From Pseudomonas oryzihabitans (GTDB lineage: Bacteria > Pseudomonadota > Gammaproteobacteria > Pseudomonadales > Pseudomonadaceae): a stretch of DNA of 64,000 nucleotides. The notes under the pieces are model-generated. The model had not been told where the DNA came from. It did not search any database and saw only the letters and a list, made by a program, of their open reading frames with translations. The DNA lies in the NCBI RefSeq assembly GCF_007665395.1, contig NZ_VDND01000002.1, positions 372,001 to 436,000 of the forward strand, given 5' to 3'. This document shows, piece by piece, positions 1 through 7,782 of the stretch (positions are counted from its first letter, which is position 1; each line of letters opens with the position of its first letter). The position numbers and the translations under genes are program-made.

Positions 1-172
1 CGAGCACCCCCGAGCCGGCCAGGCCACCCACCACCAGCATCAGGGCGGTGGCCGGGATGAAGACGCCGAGCAGCACCAGGGATTCGCCGAAGGCCAGCAG
101 GCCGACGATCAGTGGCGCCCAGGCCTGGTGGGTCTCGATGAAGCCGAGCAACGATTGAGTCAGGGATTCCAT
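1..172 (-). CDS. DedA family membrane protein, N-terminal part
   Basis: The minus strand from 172 runs off the window edge and encodes about 57 residues, starting MESLTQSLLGFIETHQAW. A hydrophobic stretch follows with the FGESLVLLGVFIPA pattern of the DedA/SNARE-associated family. DedA proteins are inner-membrane proteins linked to lipid flipping, proton motive force and envelope integrity. The ATG is the first in frame, and no longer reading frame lies upstream. The rest is outside the window, so the subfamily cannot be named. Confidence 0.75.
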   Translation of the reverse strand, partial: MESLTQSLLGFIETHQAWAPLIVGLLAFGESLVLLGVFIPATALMLVVGGLAGSGVL

Positions 173-269
173 GGCGGGCCTCTTCTGCCGAAAGTCCTAA
201 GACTACGCGGCCTCGACGATCTGCCAGCCGTTTCAACAGCTTGAATCAATTTCCCTGGCTGGAAGTGCG

Positions 270-293
270 CAGGAGCGCGCATCGCCGCTCCTG
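270..293 (-). terminator. possible terminator hairpin after the phosphoesterase gene
   Basis: CAGGAGCG at 270-277 pairs perfectly with CGCTCCTG at 286-293 across an 8-nt loop. It lies just beyond the stop of the minus-strand phosphoesterase (303). There is no clear U-run, so termination is inferred from position and stem strength. Confidence 0.35.
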
Positions 294-302
294 CCAGGGC
301 CC

Positions 303-1136
303 TCAGCGCTCGGTCAGGGCGTCCTGGGCCGCGTGCCAGCGCAGCGCATGACGCTCGCCGACGACGAAACGATCACCCTGGAAATCCCAGCGCTCCACGT
401 CCACGGTCTTTTCCGGGCCTTGGCCGACCAGCAGGCGATTGAAGGAGTTGGGCGAGGTGCCGCGCACGCGGGAGGAGAGGGTGGTCCCGGCCTGGACGAT
501 CCAGACCTCGCGGGGCAGGGCGGGATACTGCCGGCTCAGCGGCAGCACGTAGGGCAGGTGGATATGGCCACCCATCACCAGGTCCAGGCCCGCATCGGCC
601 CAGGTGGCCAGGGCCCGGTCGGCGTTGTGCTGCAGGTTGCTCAGGTCGCTGAGTTCGAGGGCGCCAAAGGGCTGGTGGGCGATGACGATGCGCAGCTTGC
701 CGGGTCCGGCCCGGCGCAGGCGTTCGGCCACCCGCGCGATCTGCTCGGCGCTCACGGCGCCATCCTTGTGGCGACGCGGGGCGGTGGTGTTGAGGCCGAC
801 CAGCAGCAGCTCGTCGTTCTCGAAACTGGGCTCGAGGTCCTGGCCGAAATGCCGGCGGTAGTTGCCGTAGGGCGCCAGGAAACGGGCGAAGACGTTGTAC
901 AGCGGCAGGTCGTGGTTGCCCGGGATCACCAGGGTGCGGGGAATGCCATAGCTTTCCAGGCGTTCGACGAAAGTCTTGGCGGCGGCGAATTGCTCGCGGC
1001 GGGCGCGCTGGGTGATGTCCCCGGAGAGGATCAGGACATCGGCGCCGTGTTCGCGGACATGGGCTTCCAGGGCCGCGACCACAGCGGGTTGCTCGGTGCC
1101 GAAGTGGGTATCGGAGATTTGCAGGAGGGTCGTCAT
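303..1136 (-). CDS. calcineurin-like metallophosphoesterase
   Basis: This 277-residue protein carries the metal-binding signature blocks of calcineurin-like phosphoesterases in order: SDTHFG near residue 9, LSGDITQ near 37, GNHD near 72, AHQPFG near 153 and GGHIHLP near 189. These Asp, His and Asn residues coordinate two metals. The family includes CpdA-type cyclic nucleotide and phosphodiester hydrolases, but the substrate cannot be read from sequence. There is no signal peptide, so it is cytoplasmic. It lies 3' of yggL on the same strand, separated by a hairpin repeat. The ATG at 1136 begins a typical strand (MTTLLQISDTH). Confidence 0.85.
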   Translation of the reverse strand: MTTLLQISDTHFGTEQPAVVAALEAHVREHGADVLILSGDITQRARREQFAAAKTFVERLESYGIPRTLVIPGNHDLPLYNVFARFLAPYGNYRRHFGQDLEPSFENDELLLVGLNTTAPRRHKDGAVSAEQIARVAERLRRAGPGKLRIVIAHQPFGALELSDLSNLQHNADRALATWADAGLDLVMGGHIHLPYVLPLSRQYPALPREVWIVQAGTTLSSRVRGTSPNSFNRLLVGQGPEKTVDVERWDFQGDRFVVGERHALRWHAAQDALTER

Positions 1137-1210
1137 GAGGACCTGGTTTCCAACGGATTCCCCTTTACGACCGCAACGGGCGCCAAGCTATCCGGCGAGG
1201 GTTGCCTAGA

Positions 1211-1341
1211 GGCGGTTCCAAGGCGCGCGAGCTAGAGCCAAACAAGGCGCAAATGGCTGAGGAAGCGGAGTTTACGAGTGGTAAATGAGCATTCCGAAGC
1301 CATTTTCAACGCCGTCTGGCCGACGCGCAGCAGCCTTCGAA
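1211..1341. repeat. long imperfect hairpin intergenic repeat
   Basis: This segment between yggL and the phosphoesterase folds on itself. AAATGGCT-GA-GGAA (1251-1264) faces TTCC-GA-AGCCATTT (1292-1305), which leaves a tandem GA/GA mismatch inside the stem. An inner GTTTAC (1270-1275) faces GTAAAT (1281-1286), with one mismatch. Outer paired blocks are AGGCG (1245-1249) with CGCC (1310-1313), AGCCA (1236-1240) with TGGC (1317-1320), and GGTTCCAAGGC near 1214 with GCCTTCGAAC near 1333. The sequence looks like a dispersed intergenic element I recall from other Pseudomonas genomes, but copy number cannot be judged from one window. No second copy was noticed here. Confidence 0.55.
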
Positions 1342-1348
1342 CAGTCTC

Positions 1349-1717
1349 TTAGACTTCGCCGTCGTGGTGCCAGGCGTCATGCAGCTCGGACGCAGTGGCT
1401 TCGCCGACTTCGGCACGGGCCTTGAGCCAGTCCAGCAGGGCGGTGCGGTCTTCCGCGGTGGGCGAGGTGTAGCGCTTGTTGGCCATGATGGTGCCTTCGA
1501 CCCAGGCGTTGTCGAAGCCGCCGATGTAGTCCAGCTTGCGCTCTTCGACGTAGTCGATGAAGTCGCCCAGGAAGGTGTCCAGGTCGTCTTCGCTGAGCTC
1601 GCTCTTGAAGCTCACCTTGATTTCGAAGGCCATTTCCTGGAACTCGCCCAGGTATTGCTTCTTGCGCAGGCGACGCTTCATGCGGCTCAAACGGGGATCT
1701 TGCTGGGTATCGGTCAT
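1349..1717 (-). CDS. yggL: YggL family 50S ribosome-binding protein (DUF469)
   Basis: A 122-residue acidic protein starting MTDTQQDPRLSRMKRRLRKK, with the YLGEFQEMAFE and DFIDYVEERKLDYIGG blocks typical of the YggL/DUF469 family. E. coli YggL binds the 50S ribosomal subunit. The frame stays open far upstream, but the ATG at 1717 matches the family start and length (about 108-125 residues). The upstream extension is low-complexity GC-rich shadow overlapping the LacI gene. It is divergent from the LacI gene, with 132 bases between starts. Confidence 0.85.
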   Translation of the reverse strand: MTDTQQDPRLSRMKRRLRKKQYLGEFQEMAFEIKVSFKSELSEDDLDTFLGDFIDYVEERKLDYIGGFDNAWVEGTIMANKRYTSPTAEDRTALLDWLKARAEVGEATASELHDAWHHDGEV

Positions 1718-1849
1718 GGCGAAGGCCTGGATATCGATGAAAGGGCGGGCATTATCCCTGGCGGCGACGGGTAATGCCAATGGTGACCGCCCGGGCGGCC
1801 GGTTAGCATGGTCGTTTTGGCTGCGACCAGAGCGCGCAGGGGTGGACGG

Positions 1850-2866
1850 ATGGCGAGCAAAACGAGACGGGGCTCCGGCGGCGTCACCCTGCGCGAGGTG
1901 GCCCGGCTGGCCGGCGTCGCGCCGATCACGGTGTCGCGGGTGTTGAATGCGCCGGCGAGCGTCAAGGCGGCTACCCGCGAGCGGGTGCTCGCCACCATCG
2001 CCGACAGCGGCTACCTGCCCAACCTGGTGGCCGGCGCGCTGGCGTCCAATCGCAGCCGGCTGGTGGCGGTACTGGTGCCCATGCTGACCAATCCGCTGTT
2101 CGCCGACACCTACCAGGCGGTGGCCGAGCGCCTGGCCCTGGCGGGGTACCAGGTGCTGCTGGGCGTCACCGGCCACGATCCGCGACAGGAGGAAGCCCTG
2201 CTGGCGACCATTCTCAGCCGGCGACCAGATGGCCTGATCCTCACCGGCACCGACCATACCCCGGCGAGTCGCGCGCGCCTCAGGGCGGCGGGCCTGCCGG
2301 TGGTGGAGACCTGGGATCTCAGCGAGGATCCCATCGACCAGGCGGTGGGCTTTCACCACCCCGCCGTGGGCCGGCTATTGGCGCAGCGGGCTGGCGCTGG
2401 CGGTTACGCCCAGATCGCCCAGGTGGCGGTCGACGATCCCCGTGGTACCCGGCGGCGCCTGGCATTGAGCGAGGCCCTGGCCGCGGCCGGTATCGCCGAA
2501 ACGGAGCCGGTGCTGTTCAGCGGCCTGCCGGCCCTGGAGCAGGGGCGGCTGGCGTTGCGTCGGCTGCTGCTGCAGACGCCGCGACGACCGCTGCTGGTGG
2601 TCTGCACCTCCGATACCCTGGCCCAGGGGGTGTTGACCGAGGCCCTGGCCCAGGACGTGAAGGTACCGGCCGAGGTGGCGGTGATCGGCTTCGGTGACAT
2701 GGCCTTCGCCGCCCATACCCTGCCGCCGTTGACCACGGTACGGGTCGAGGCTGGCGCCCTGGGCCGGGAAGCAGCGGAGTTGCTGCTGGCGCGCCTGGCC
2801 GGTGGCGATCCCCAGCCCCGGCCGCGCGACCTGGGTTTCGACCTGATCGAGCGCGAGAGCACCTAG
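1850..2866 (+). CDS. LacI family transcriptional regulator
   Basis: The 338-residue protein has an N-terminal helix-turn-helix (TLREVARLAGVAPITVSRVLN) at about residues 12-32. The LacI hinge follows, then a periplasmic-binding-protein-like effector domain ending in the usual PPLTTVRV segment and LIEREST tail. I chose the ATG at 1850, preceded by an AGGGG-type ribosome binding site. The upstream ATG at 1808 adds 14 unlike residues. It sits directly upstream of, and parallel to, a sugar-acid operon with a palindromic LacI-type operator at 2913-2930. It probably represses that operon until a sugar acid is present. The effector is unknown. Confidence 0.9.
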   Translation: MASKTRRGSGGVTLREVARLAGVAPITVSRVLNAPASVKAATRERVLATIADSGYLPNLVAGALASNRSRLVAVLVPMLTNPLFADTYQAVAERLALAGYQVLLGVTGHDPRQEEALLATILSRRPDGLILTGTDHTPASRARLRAAGLPVVETWDLSEDPIDQAVGFHHPAVGRLLAQRAGAGGYAQIAQVAVDDPRGTRRRLALSEALAAAGIAETEPVLFSGLPALEQGRLALRRLLLQTPRRPLLVVCTSDTLAQGVLTEALAQDVKVPAEVAVIGFGDMAFAAHTLPPLTTVRVEAGALGREAAELLLARLAGGDPQPRPRDLGFDLIEREST

Positions 2867-2878
2867 GACGGACGGAGG

Positions 2879-2930
2879 TTGTCAGACAACCTTTCGCGCG
2901 CTAAGGTCTAGCAATGGTAGCGGTACCATT
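2879..2930 (+). promoter_or_regulatory. sigma-70-like promoter with LacI-type operator
   Basis: AATGGTAGC|GGTACCATT at 2913-2930 is an 18-bp inverted repeat with one mismatch per half and a central CG step, the hallmark of LacI-family operators. A plausible -35 TTGTCA (2879-2884) and a weak -10 TAAGGT (2902-2907), spaced 17 bp, lie just upstream. The operator would then cover the start site. It is 22 bases before the dehydrogenase ATG and downstream of the lacI-type gene, which supports local control. Confidence 0.7.
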
Positions 2931-2952
2931 TTCCTGGCGACGGAGGATTCGG

Positions 2953-3930
2953 ATGAAGATCGTGATGATCGGTGAAGCGGCCCGGCACCAGGCGGAGATC
3001 GCCCGTGGCCTCAGCGAGCCGGCCAGCTTCGTCGCCTTGCCCCGCGCAGCCCAGGACGCAGCTGACTGGGATGACCGGATCGAGGGCGCCGATGTGCTGG
3101 TCGCCATGCGCCTGCAGCGGACCGGCCAGGCCCCGCGGGTGCAACTGCTGCAGCTGCCCGGCGCCGGTCTCGATGGCATCGACCTTGGCGTACTGCCGGA
3201 GGATTGCCGGGTCTGCAACGTCTTCGAGCATGAGATTCCCATGGCGGAGTACGCCCTGGCCTGTCTGCTGGATCACGAGGTACGCCTAGGCGAGGCCCGG
3301 GCGACCTTCGATAGCCAGCGCTGGAGCCAGGCCTACCTCGGCCGCCAGCCGCGCGGCGAGCTGCACGGCAAGACGCTGGCGATCCTCGGCTTCGGTCGCA
3401 TCGGCCAGGCGGTGGCACAGCGGGCGCGGGCCTTCGGCATGCGCATCCTCGCCGTCACCCGCAGTGCCCGCAGCGGCCAGCTGCCCACGGGCGCCGATGC
3501 CGCCCTGCCGCCCGCGGCGCTCGACGAGGCGCTGGGCCTGGCCGACTACGTGGTGCTGGCCTGCCCGCTGGACGAGCGGACCCGGGGGTGCTTCGGTACC
3601 GCCCAGTTCGCCGCCATGCGTCCGCACGCCGTGCTGCTGAACCTGGCACGGGCCGCGGTGGTGGACGAGGACGCCCTGTATGCGGCCCTGGTCGAGCGGC
3701 GCATCGCCAAGGCCTACCTGGATGTCTGGTACCGCTATCCCAGTGGCGAGGACGACCAGGTGGCACCCGCGCGCCAGCGTTTCGAAGACCTGGAAAACGC
3801 CTTCTGCACGCCGCACATCTCCGGTTGGACCCAGGGGCTGTTCGCCCGCCGCTATGCCTTCATCGCCGCCAACATCGAACGCCTGCGCCGCGGCGAACCG
3901 CTACTGAACCAGGTCCAGGGGCCCCGTTAG
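2953..3930 (+). CDS. D-2-hydroxyacid dehydrogenase
   Basis: A 325-residue NAD(P)-dependent dehydrogenase of the D-isomer 2-hydroxyacid family. The nucleotide-binding glycine motif GFGRIGQAVA is near residue 148. The catalytic Arg lies in LNLARAAVVDE and the catalytic His in CTPHISG near the C-terminus. The ATG at 2953 follows CGGAGG and starts the usual beta strand MKIVMIGE. The frame continues upstream to 2914 but would read through the operator. It precedes an enolase-superfamily gene by 12 bases, so the two form an operon. Likely role: oxidation or reduction of a sugar-acid-derived 2-keto or 2-hydroxy acid. Confidence 0.85.
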   Translation: MKIVMIGEAARHQAEIARGLSEPASFVALPRAAQDAADWDDRIEGADVLVAMRLQRTGQAPRVQLLQLPGAGLDGIDLGVLPEDCRVCNVFEHEIPMAEYALACLLDHEVRLGEARATFDSQRWSQAYLGRQPRGELHGKTLAILGFGRIGQAVAQRARAFGMRILAVTRSARSGQLPTGADAALPPAALDEALGLADYVVLACPLDERTRGCFGTAQFAAMRPHAVLLNLARAAVVDEDALYAALVERRIAKAYLDVWYRYPSGEDDQVAPARQRFEDLENAFCTPHISGWTQGLFARRYAFIAANIERLRRGEPLLNQVQGPR

Positions 3931-3942
3931 AGAGGACACGTC

Positions 3943-5142
3943 ATGCGCATCACCCGCATCGAAACCACGCGGCTGGCCGAATTCCCCAATCTGCTCTGGG
4001 TGGAAATCCATACCGACAGCGGCCTGGTCGGTCTCGGCGAGACCTTTCGCGGCGCCGAGGCCGTGGAGGCGCAGATCCATTCGCTGTGCGCGCCGCTGCT
4101 GCTGGGACGCGATCCCCTGCAGATCGAAGCCCATAGCCGGGCCCTGTTGCGCGGTTACCTGGGCTTCAACGGCAGCGGCGTGGAGACCCGGGCGGCGTCG
4201 GCGCTGGACCTCGCCCTCTGGGACCTGTTCGGCCAGGCCCTGGGCGTGCCCATCCACCAGTTGCTGGGCGGCCGGGTCCACGAGCGGATGCGTGCCTACA
4301 ACACCTGCGCCAGCCCCCACTTCAACACCGCTGGCGACCAGCGGCGGCTGATCGCCAAGGGCGAGGCCCGGCCGCGCGGCCGCTACGACGACCAGGTGGC
4401 CGCGGTGGAGTGCCCGGGCGACCTGGCCCAGAGCCTGGTGGACGAAGGCTTCGCCGCCATGAAGATCTGGCCCTTCGATGCCTTCGCCCTGGCCAGCCAC
4501 GGCCAGTACCTGTCCAGCGCCGAGTTGCGCCAGGGCCTGGAACCCTTCGCCCGGATCCGCGCGGCGGTGGGCGACGGTATCGCGGTGATGTGTGAATTCC
4601 ATTCGCTGTGGAATCCCACCTGTGCCTTGCAGATCGCCCGGGAACTCAAGGAATACGGCATTTTCTGGGCCGAGGACCCGATCAAGATGGACCATGTCCA
4701 GGGACTCGCGGACTTCCGGCGGCTGGCGGGCATTCCCGTCTGTGGCAGCGAAACCCTGGCCATGCGCGGTGCCTTTCGCGACCTGTTGGCGGCCGACGCC
4801 CTGGATTACGTGATGGTGGATCTTTCCTGGTGCGGAGGGCTGAGCGAGGCGCGCAAGATCGCCACCCTGGCCGAGGCCTACCAGAAGCCCATCGCCCCCC
4901 ACGACTGCACCGGCCCGGTGGTGCTGATGGCCTCCCTGCACCTGGGGCTGGCCTCGCCCAATGCCATCTTCCAGGAAGTGGTGCGGGCCTACCTGGCGGG
5001 TTTCTATCGCGACCTGGTGACCGAGTTGCCGGTGCTGGAGCAGGGGTGGCTGCTGCCGCCGACCGCTCCGGGGCTGGGGACCGCCCTGCAACCGGCCCTG
5101 CGGCAGCGGCCGGATCGGAGCGGCCGGGTATCCGCGCTCTGA
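3943..5142 (+). CDS. mandelate racemase/muconate lactonizing (enolase superfamily) enzyme, probable sugar-acid dehydratase
   Basis: A 399-residue enolase-superfamily protein with an N-terminal capping domain and a C-terminal barrel. Candidate metal ligands are Glu218 (in CEFH), Glu244 (WAEDP) and Glu270 (GSETL). Candidate acid/base residues are His220, Lys174 and the His320-Asp321 pair in APHDCTGP. This residue set resembles sugar-acid dehydratases such as galactonate or gluconate dehydratases, which make 2-keto-3-deoxy acids. It follows the dehydrogenase in a two-gene operon behind a LacI operator. The exact sugar acid cannot be assigned. It ends five bases before the convergent copper-protein gene. 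Confidence 0.85.
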   Translation: MRITRIETTRLAEFPNLLWVEIHTDSGLVGLGETFRGAEAVEAQIHSLCAPLLLGRDPLQIEAHSRALLRGYLGFNGSGVETRAASALDLALWDLFGQALGVPIHQLLGGRVHERMRAYNTCASPHFNTAGDQRRLIAKGEARPRGRYDDQVAAVECPGDLAQSLVDEGFAAMKIWPFDAFALASHGQYLSSAELRQGLEPFARIRAAVGDGIAVMCEFHSLWNPTCALQIARELKEYGIFWAEDPIKMDHVQGLADFRRLAGIPVCGSETLAMRGAFRDLLAADALDYVMVDLSWCGGLSEARKIATLAEAYQKPIAPHDCTGPVVLMASLHLGLASPNAIFQEVVRAYLAGFYRDLVTELPVLEQGWLLPPTAPGLGTALQPALRQRPDRSGRVSAL

Positions 5143-5147
5143 GGGAC

Positions 5148-5477
5148 TCAGGCGGCCATGGCCGCGCAGGCGTTGGCGCAGGCTTCACAGGCCCGGGCGC
5201 AGGCCTGGCAGTGCTCGGCCTTGTGCTTGCCGCACTCGGCGGCGCAGGCGCGGCAGGTGGCCAGGCACAGGGCGCAGGCTTCGGCGACGCGGTCGCTGTC
5301 GCGTTGCATGAAGCTGGCGGCCAGGCGGCAGGCATCCGCGCAGTCGCGATCCAGGCGGACGCAATCGCGCATCATGTCCAGATTGGCTTCCCCCAGGCAG
5401 GCGCTGGCGCAGGTTTCGCAAGCGGCGGCGCAGTCGAGGCAGGCCTTGATGCAGGCGGCGAGAGTGGCATCGGTCAT
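5148..5477 (-). CDS. Cys-rich four-helix-bundle copper storage protein (DUF326, Csp3-like)
   Basis: A 109-residue protein with 19 cysteines spaced along helices (C9, C13, C16, C20, C23, C27 and onward), in the CxxxC and CxxC patterns of the DUF326/Csp family. Csp proteins are tetrameric four-helix bundles whose cores bind many Cu(I) ions. No Tat or Sec signal is seen, which fits the cytosolic Csp3 type rather than exported Csp1. I chose the ATG at 5477 (MTDATLAACIKAC). The frame continues upstream but lacks cysteines. It is divergent from the cobalamin riboswitch and operon. No copper-responsive site was recognised upstream. Confidence 0.85.
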   Translation of the reverse strand: MTDATLAACIKACLDCAAACETCASACLGEANLDMMRDCVRLDRDCADACRLAASFMQRDSDRVAEACALCLATCRACAAECGKHKAEHCQACARACEACANACAAMAA

Positions 5478-5586
5478 CCGGTAGCTCCTGATGGTTTGAG
5501 GGTTCAGGGTGGACCCGGTCGGCGGGCGCCGAGTTCGGGGGCGCGATCGATTGACGCTCTTCCGGCTAGTCCGTACCCTGCGCCCT

Positions 5587-5765
5587 TGCACGTGGTGCCC
5601 CGCTGGAGCCGGGGTGAAACAGGGAAGCCGGTCGAGCCGGCGCTGCCCCCGCAACGGTAGTTGAGCGATAGCGGCGCGATACCCACTGGCCCTGGCCGGG
5701 AAGGGGCGCCGCGGATGCCCCAGGGCATCGCCTCACGAGCCCGGAGACCGGCCACGCTTGCGTTC
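5587..5765 (+). promoter_or_regulatory. cobalamin (B12) riboswitch
   Basis: Conserved aptamer blocks occur in order: GGGTGAAACAGGGAAGCCGG from about 5612, the CTGCCCCCGCAACGGTA core at 5643-5659, and the B12-box-like AGCCCGGAGACCGGCC at 5738-5753. It lies about 100 bases before the cobO ATG (5864), the first gene of the cobalamin operon. It should bind adenosylcobalamin and reduce expression when B12 is plentiful. The expression platform (5755-5863) has small hairpins (GATGC/GCATC near 5775 and a GCCTGGCAGGC stem near 5810) but no clear U-run. Control of translation initiation is therefore likely. Boundaries are approximate. Confidence 0.93.
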
Positions 5766-5863
5766 ATCTCGGCGATGCGGAGGGCATCGTGCGGTGTCAC
5801 CCCCTGCCTGGCAGGCGGTGCCTCTGCCCGTGCCTCCGCCGCGCCCGCACCCGGAGCACCGCC

Positions 5864-6490
5864 ATGACCGATACCCCCGAATCCCCCCGCCCCGAGCGCG
5901 ACGAACGCCACCGTGCGCGCATGGTGCGCAAGAAGGCGGTGATCGACGCGCGCATCGCCGAGGCCCAGGACGAGCGTGGCCTGCTGCTGGTGCACACCGG
6001 CATCGGCAAGGGCAAGAGCAGCTCGGCCTTCGGCATGGCGGCGCGCGCCCTCGGCCACGGCATGAAGGTGGGCGTGGTGCAGTTCATCAAGGGGCGCCGC
6101 GACACTGGCGAACAACTCTTCTTCAAGCGCTTTCCCGACGAGGTGCGCTACCACGTCATGGGCGAAGGCTTCACCTGGGACACCCAGGATCGCGCCCGCG
6201 ACCTGCAGTCGGCCGCCGCCGCCTGGGCGGTGGCGGTGGAACTCCTGCGTGACTCGACCATCGGCCTGGTGCTGCTGGACGAACTCAACATCGCCTTCAA
6301 GCACGGCTACCTGGAGGTCGACCAGGTGCTGGCCGACCTCGCCGGCCGCCCGGCCCATCAGCACGTAGTGGTGACCGGTCGCGGTGCGCCGCCGGCGCTG
6401 GTCGAGGCCGCCGATACCGTGACCGACATGAGCCTGGTCAAGCACGCCTTCCAGGCCGGCGCCCGCGCCCAGCAGGGCATCGAATGGTAG
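5864..6490 (+). CDS. cobO: cob(I)yrinic acid a,c-diamide adenosyltransferase
   Basis: A 208-residue CobO/BtuR-type adenosyltransferase. The P-loop-like HTGIGKGKSSSAFG motif lies near residues 45-58 and VLLDELNIA near 140. The enzyme transfers the adenosyl group of ATP to reduced corrinoid, forming the Co-C bond. The ATG at 5864 follows CCGGAG and gives the charged N-terminal arm usual for the family. It is the first gene after the B12 riboswitch. Its stop overlaps the cobB start by 7 bases, so translation is coupled. Confidence 0.95.
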   Translation: MTDTPESPRPERDERHRARMVRKKAVIDARIAEAQDERGLLLVHTGIGKGKSSSAFGMAARALGHGMKVGVVQFIKGRRDTGEQLFFKRFPDEVRYHVMGEGFTWDTQDRARDLQSAAAAWAVAVELLRDSTIGLVLLDELNIAFKHGYLEVDQVLADLAGRPAHQHVVVTGRGAPPALVEAADTVTDMSLVKHAFQAGARAQQGIEW

Positions 6491-7782
6491 CGGCCGCGCG
6501 GCATTGCCCGGCGCTGCTGATCGCCGCGCCGGCGTCCGGCCAGGGCAAGACCAGTGTCACCGCGGCGCTGGCCCGGCTGCATGCGCGGCAGGGGCGGCGG
6601 GTGCGGGTGTTCAAGTGCGGACCGGACTTCCTCGATCCGATGATCCTCGCCCGGGCCAGTGGCGCGCCGGTCTATCAGCTCGACCTGTGGATGATCGGCG
6701 AGGCCGAGAGCCGACGGCTGCTGTGGGAAGCGGCCGGGGAGGCCGATCTCATCCTGATCGAGGGCGTCATGGGCCTGTTCGATGGCCAGCCCTCGGCGGC
6801 CGACCTGGCCGAGCGCTTCGGCGTGCCGGTGCTGGGGGTGATCGACGCCGCCGGCCTGGCGCAGACCTTCGGCGCGCTGGCCTATGGCCTGGCCCACTAT
6901 CGCCTGAGCCTGCCCTTCGCCGGGGTGCTGGCTAATCGCAGTGGCAGTCCACGGCAGACCCAGTTGATCCGCGGCAGCCTGCCGGAGGGCATGACCTTCT
7001 TCGGCAGCCTGCCACGGGATGCCGGCATCGAGTTGCCCAGTCGCCACCTGGGGCTGATCCAGGCCGAGGAGGTCACCGACTTGGATCGTCGTCTCGACGC
7101 CGCCGCCGATGCCCTGGCGGCCAGCTCCGCCATCGAATTGCCGCCGCCCGTGGCTTTCGCCGCGCCGGAGCCGACTGCGATCGAGCCCATGCTGGCCGGG
7201 GTGCGCATCGGTGTGGCCCGGGATGCGGCCCTGGCCTTCCTCTACCAGGCCAACCTGGATCTGCTGCGCGCCCTGGGCGCCGAACTGCGCTTTTTCTCCG
7301 TGCTCGCCAATAGCCAGTTGCCGGAGGTGGACAGCCTCTACCTGCCGGGTGGCTATCCCGAACTGCACCTGCAGGCGCTGTCGAACAATCTGGGCATGCG
7401 CGCGGCCATTCGTGCCCACCATGCCGCCGGCAAGCCGATCCTCGCCGAATGCGGCGGCATGCTCTATCTGCTCGACGAGCTGACCGACAAGGCCGGCGAA
7501 TCGGCCGCCATGCTCGGCCTCCTGCCGGGCAGCGCGCGGATGCAGGCGCGGCTGACCGCCCTGGCGCTGCAGTCGGTGGAATGCGCCCAGGGCACGCTGC
7601 GCGGCCACACCTATCACCACTCCGCGCTGGAGTCGCCCGAGACCCCCTGGGCGCGCGGCCTGTGCCCCAATGGCAAGGCCGTGGCCGAAGCGGTCTACCG
7701 CGACGGTCGGCTCACCGCCAGCTATATTCACTTCTACATGCCGTCGGCACCCGCCGCGGCTGCCGCGATGTTCAAGCCGTGA
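6484..7782 (+). CDS. cobB: cobyrinate/hydrogenobyrinate a,c-diamide synthase
   Basis: A 432-residue glutamine-dependent amidotransferase, also called CbiA. The N-terminal synthetase domain starts with the P-loop [19 protein letters not shown] near residue 14. The C-terminal class I glutaminase-like domain has LPGGYPELH and the nucleophile Cys in AECGGMLYL near residue 325. It amidates the a and c acetate side chains of the corrin ring. It overlaps cobO by 7 bases and bluB by 4. With cobO present and no cobN seen here, ring-building genes must lie elsewhere or corrinoid is salvaged. Confidence 0.95.
   Translation: MVAAARHCPALLIAAPASGQGKTSVTAALARLHARQGRRVRVFKCGPDFLDPMILARASGAPVYQLDLWMIGEAESRRLLWEAAGEADLILIEGVMGLFDGQPSAADLAERFGVPVLGVIDAAGLAQTFGALAYGLAHYRLSLPFAGVLANRSGSPRQTQLIRGSLPEGMTFFGSLPRDAGIELPSRHLGLIQAEEVTDLDRRLDAAADALAASSAIELPPPVAFAAPEPTAIEPMLAGVRIGVARDAALAFLYQANLDLLRALGAELRFFSVLANSQLPEVDSLYLPGGYPELHLQALSNNLGMRAAIRAHHAAGKPILAECGGMLYLLDELTDKAGESAAMLGLLPGSARMQARLTALALQSVECAQGTLRGHTYHHSALESPETPWARGLCPNGKAVAEAVYRDGRLTASYIHFYMPSAPAAAAAMFKP

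Noticed and set aside
7449..7778. 110-codon upstream extension of bluB
   Set aside because: It lies wholly within cobB in another frame. The GTG at 7779 gives the family length and start.
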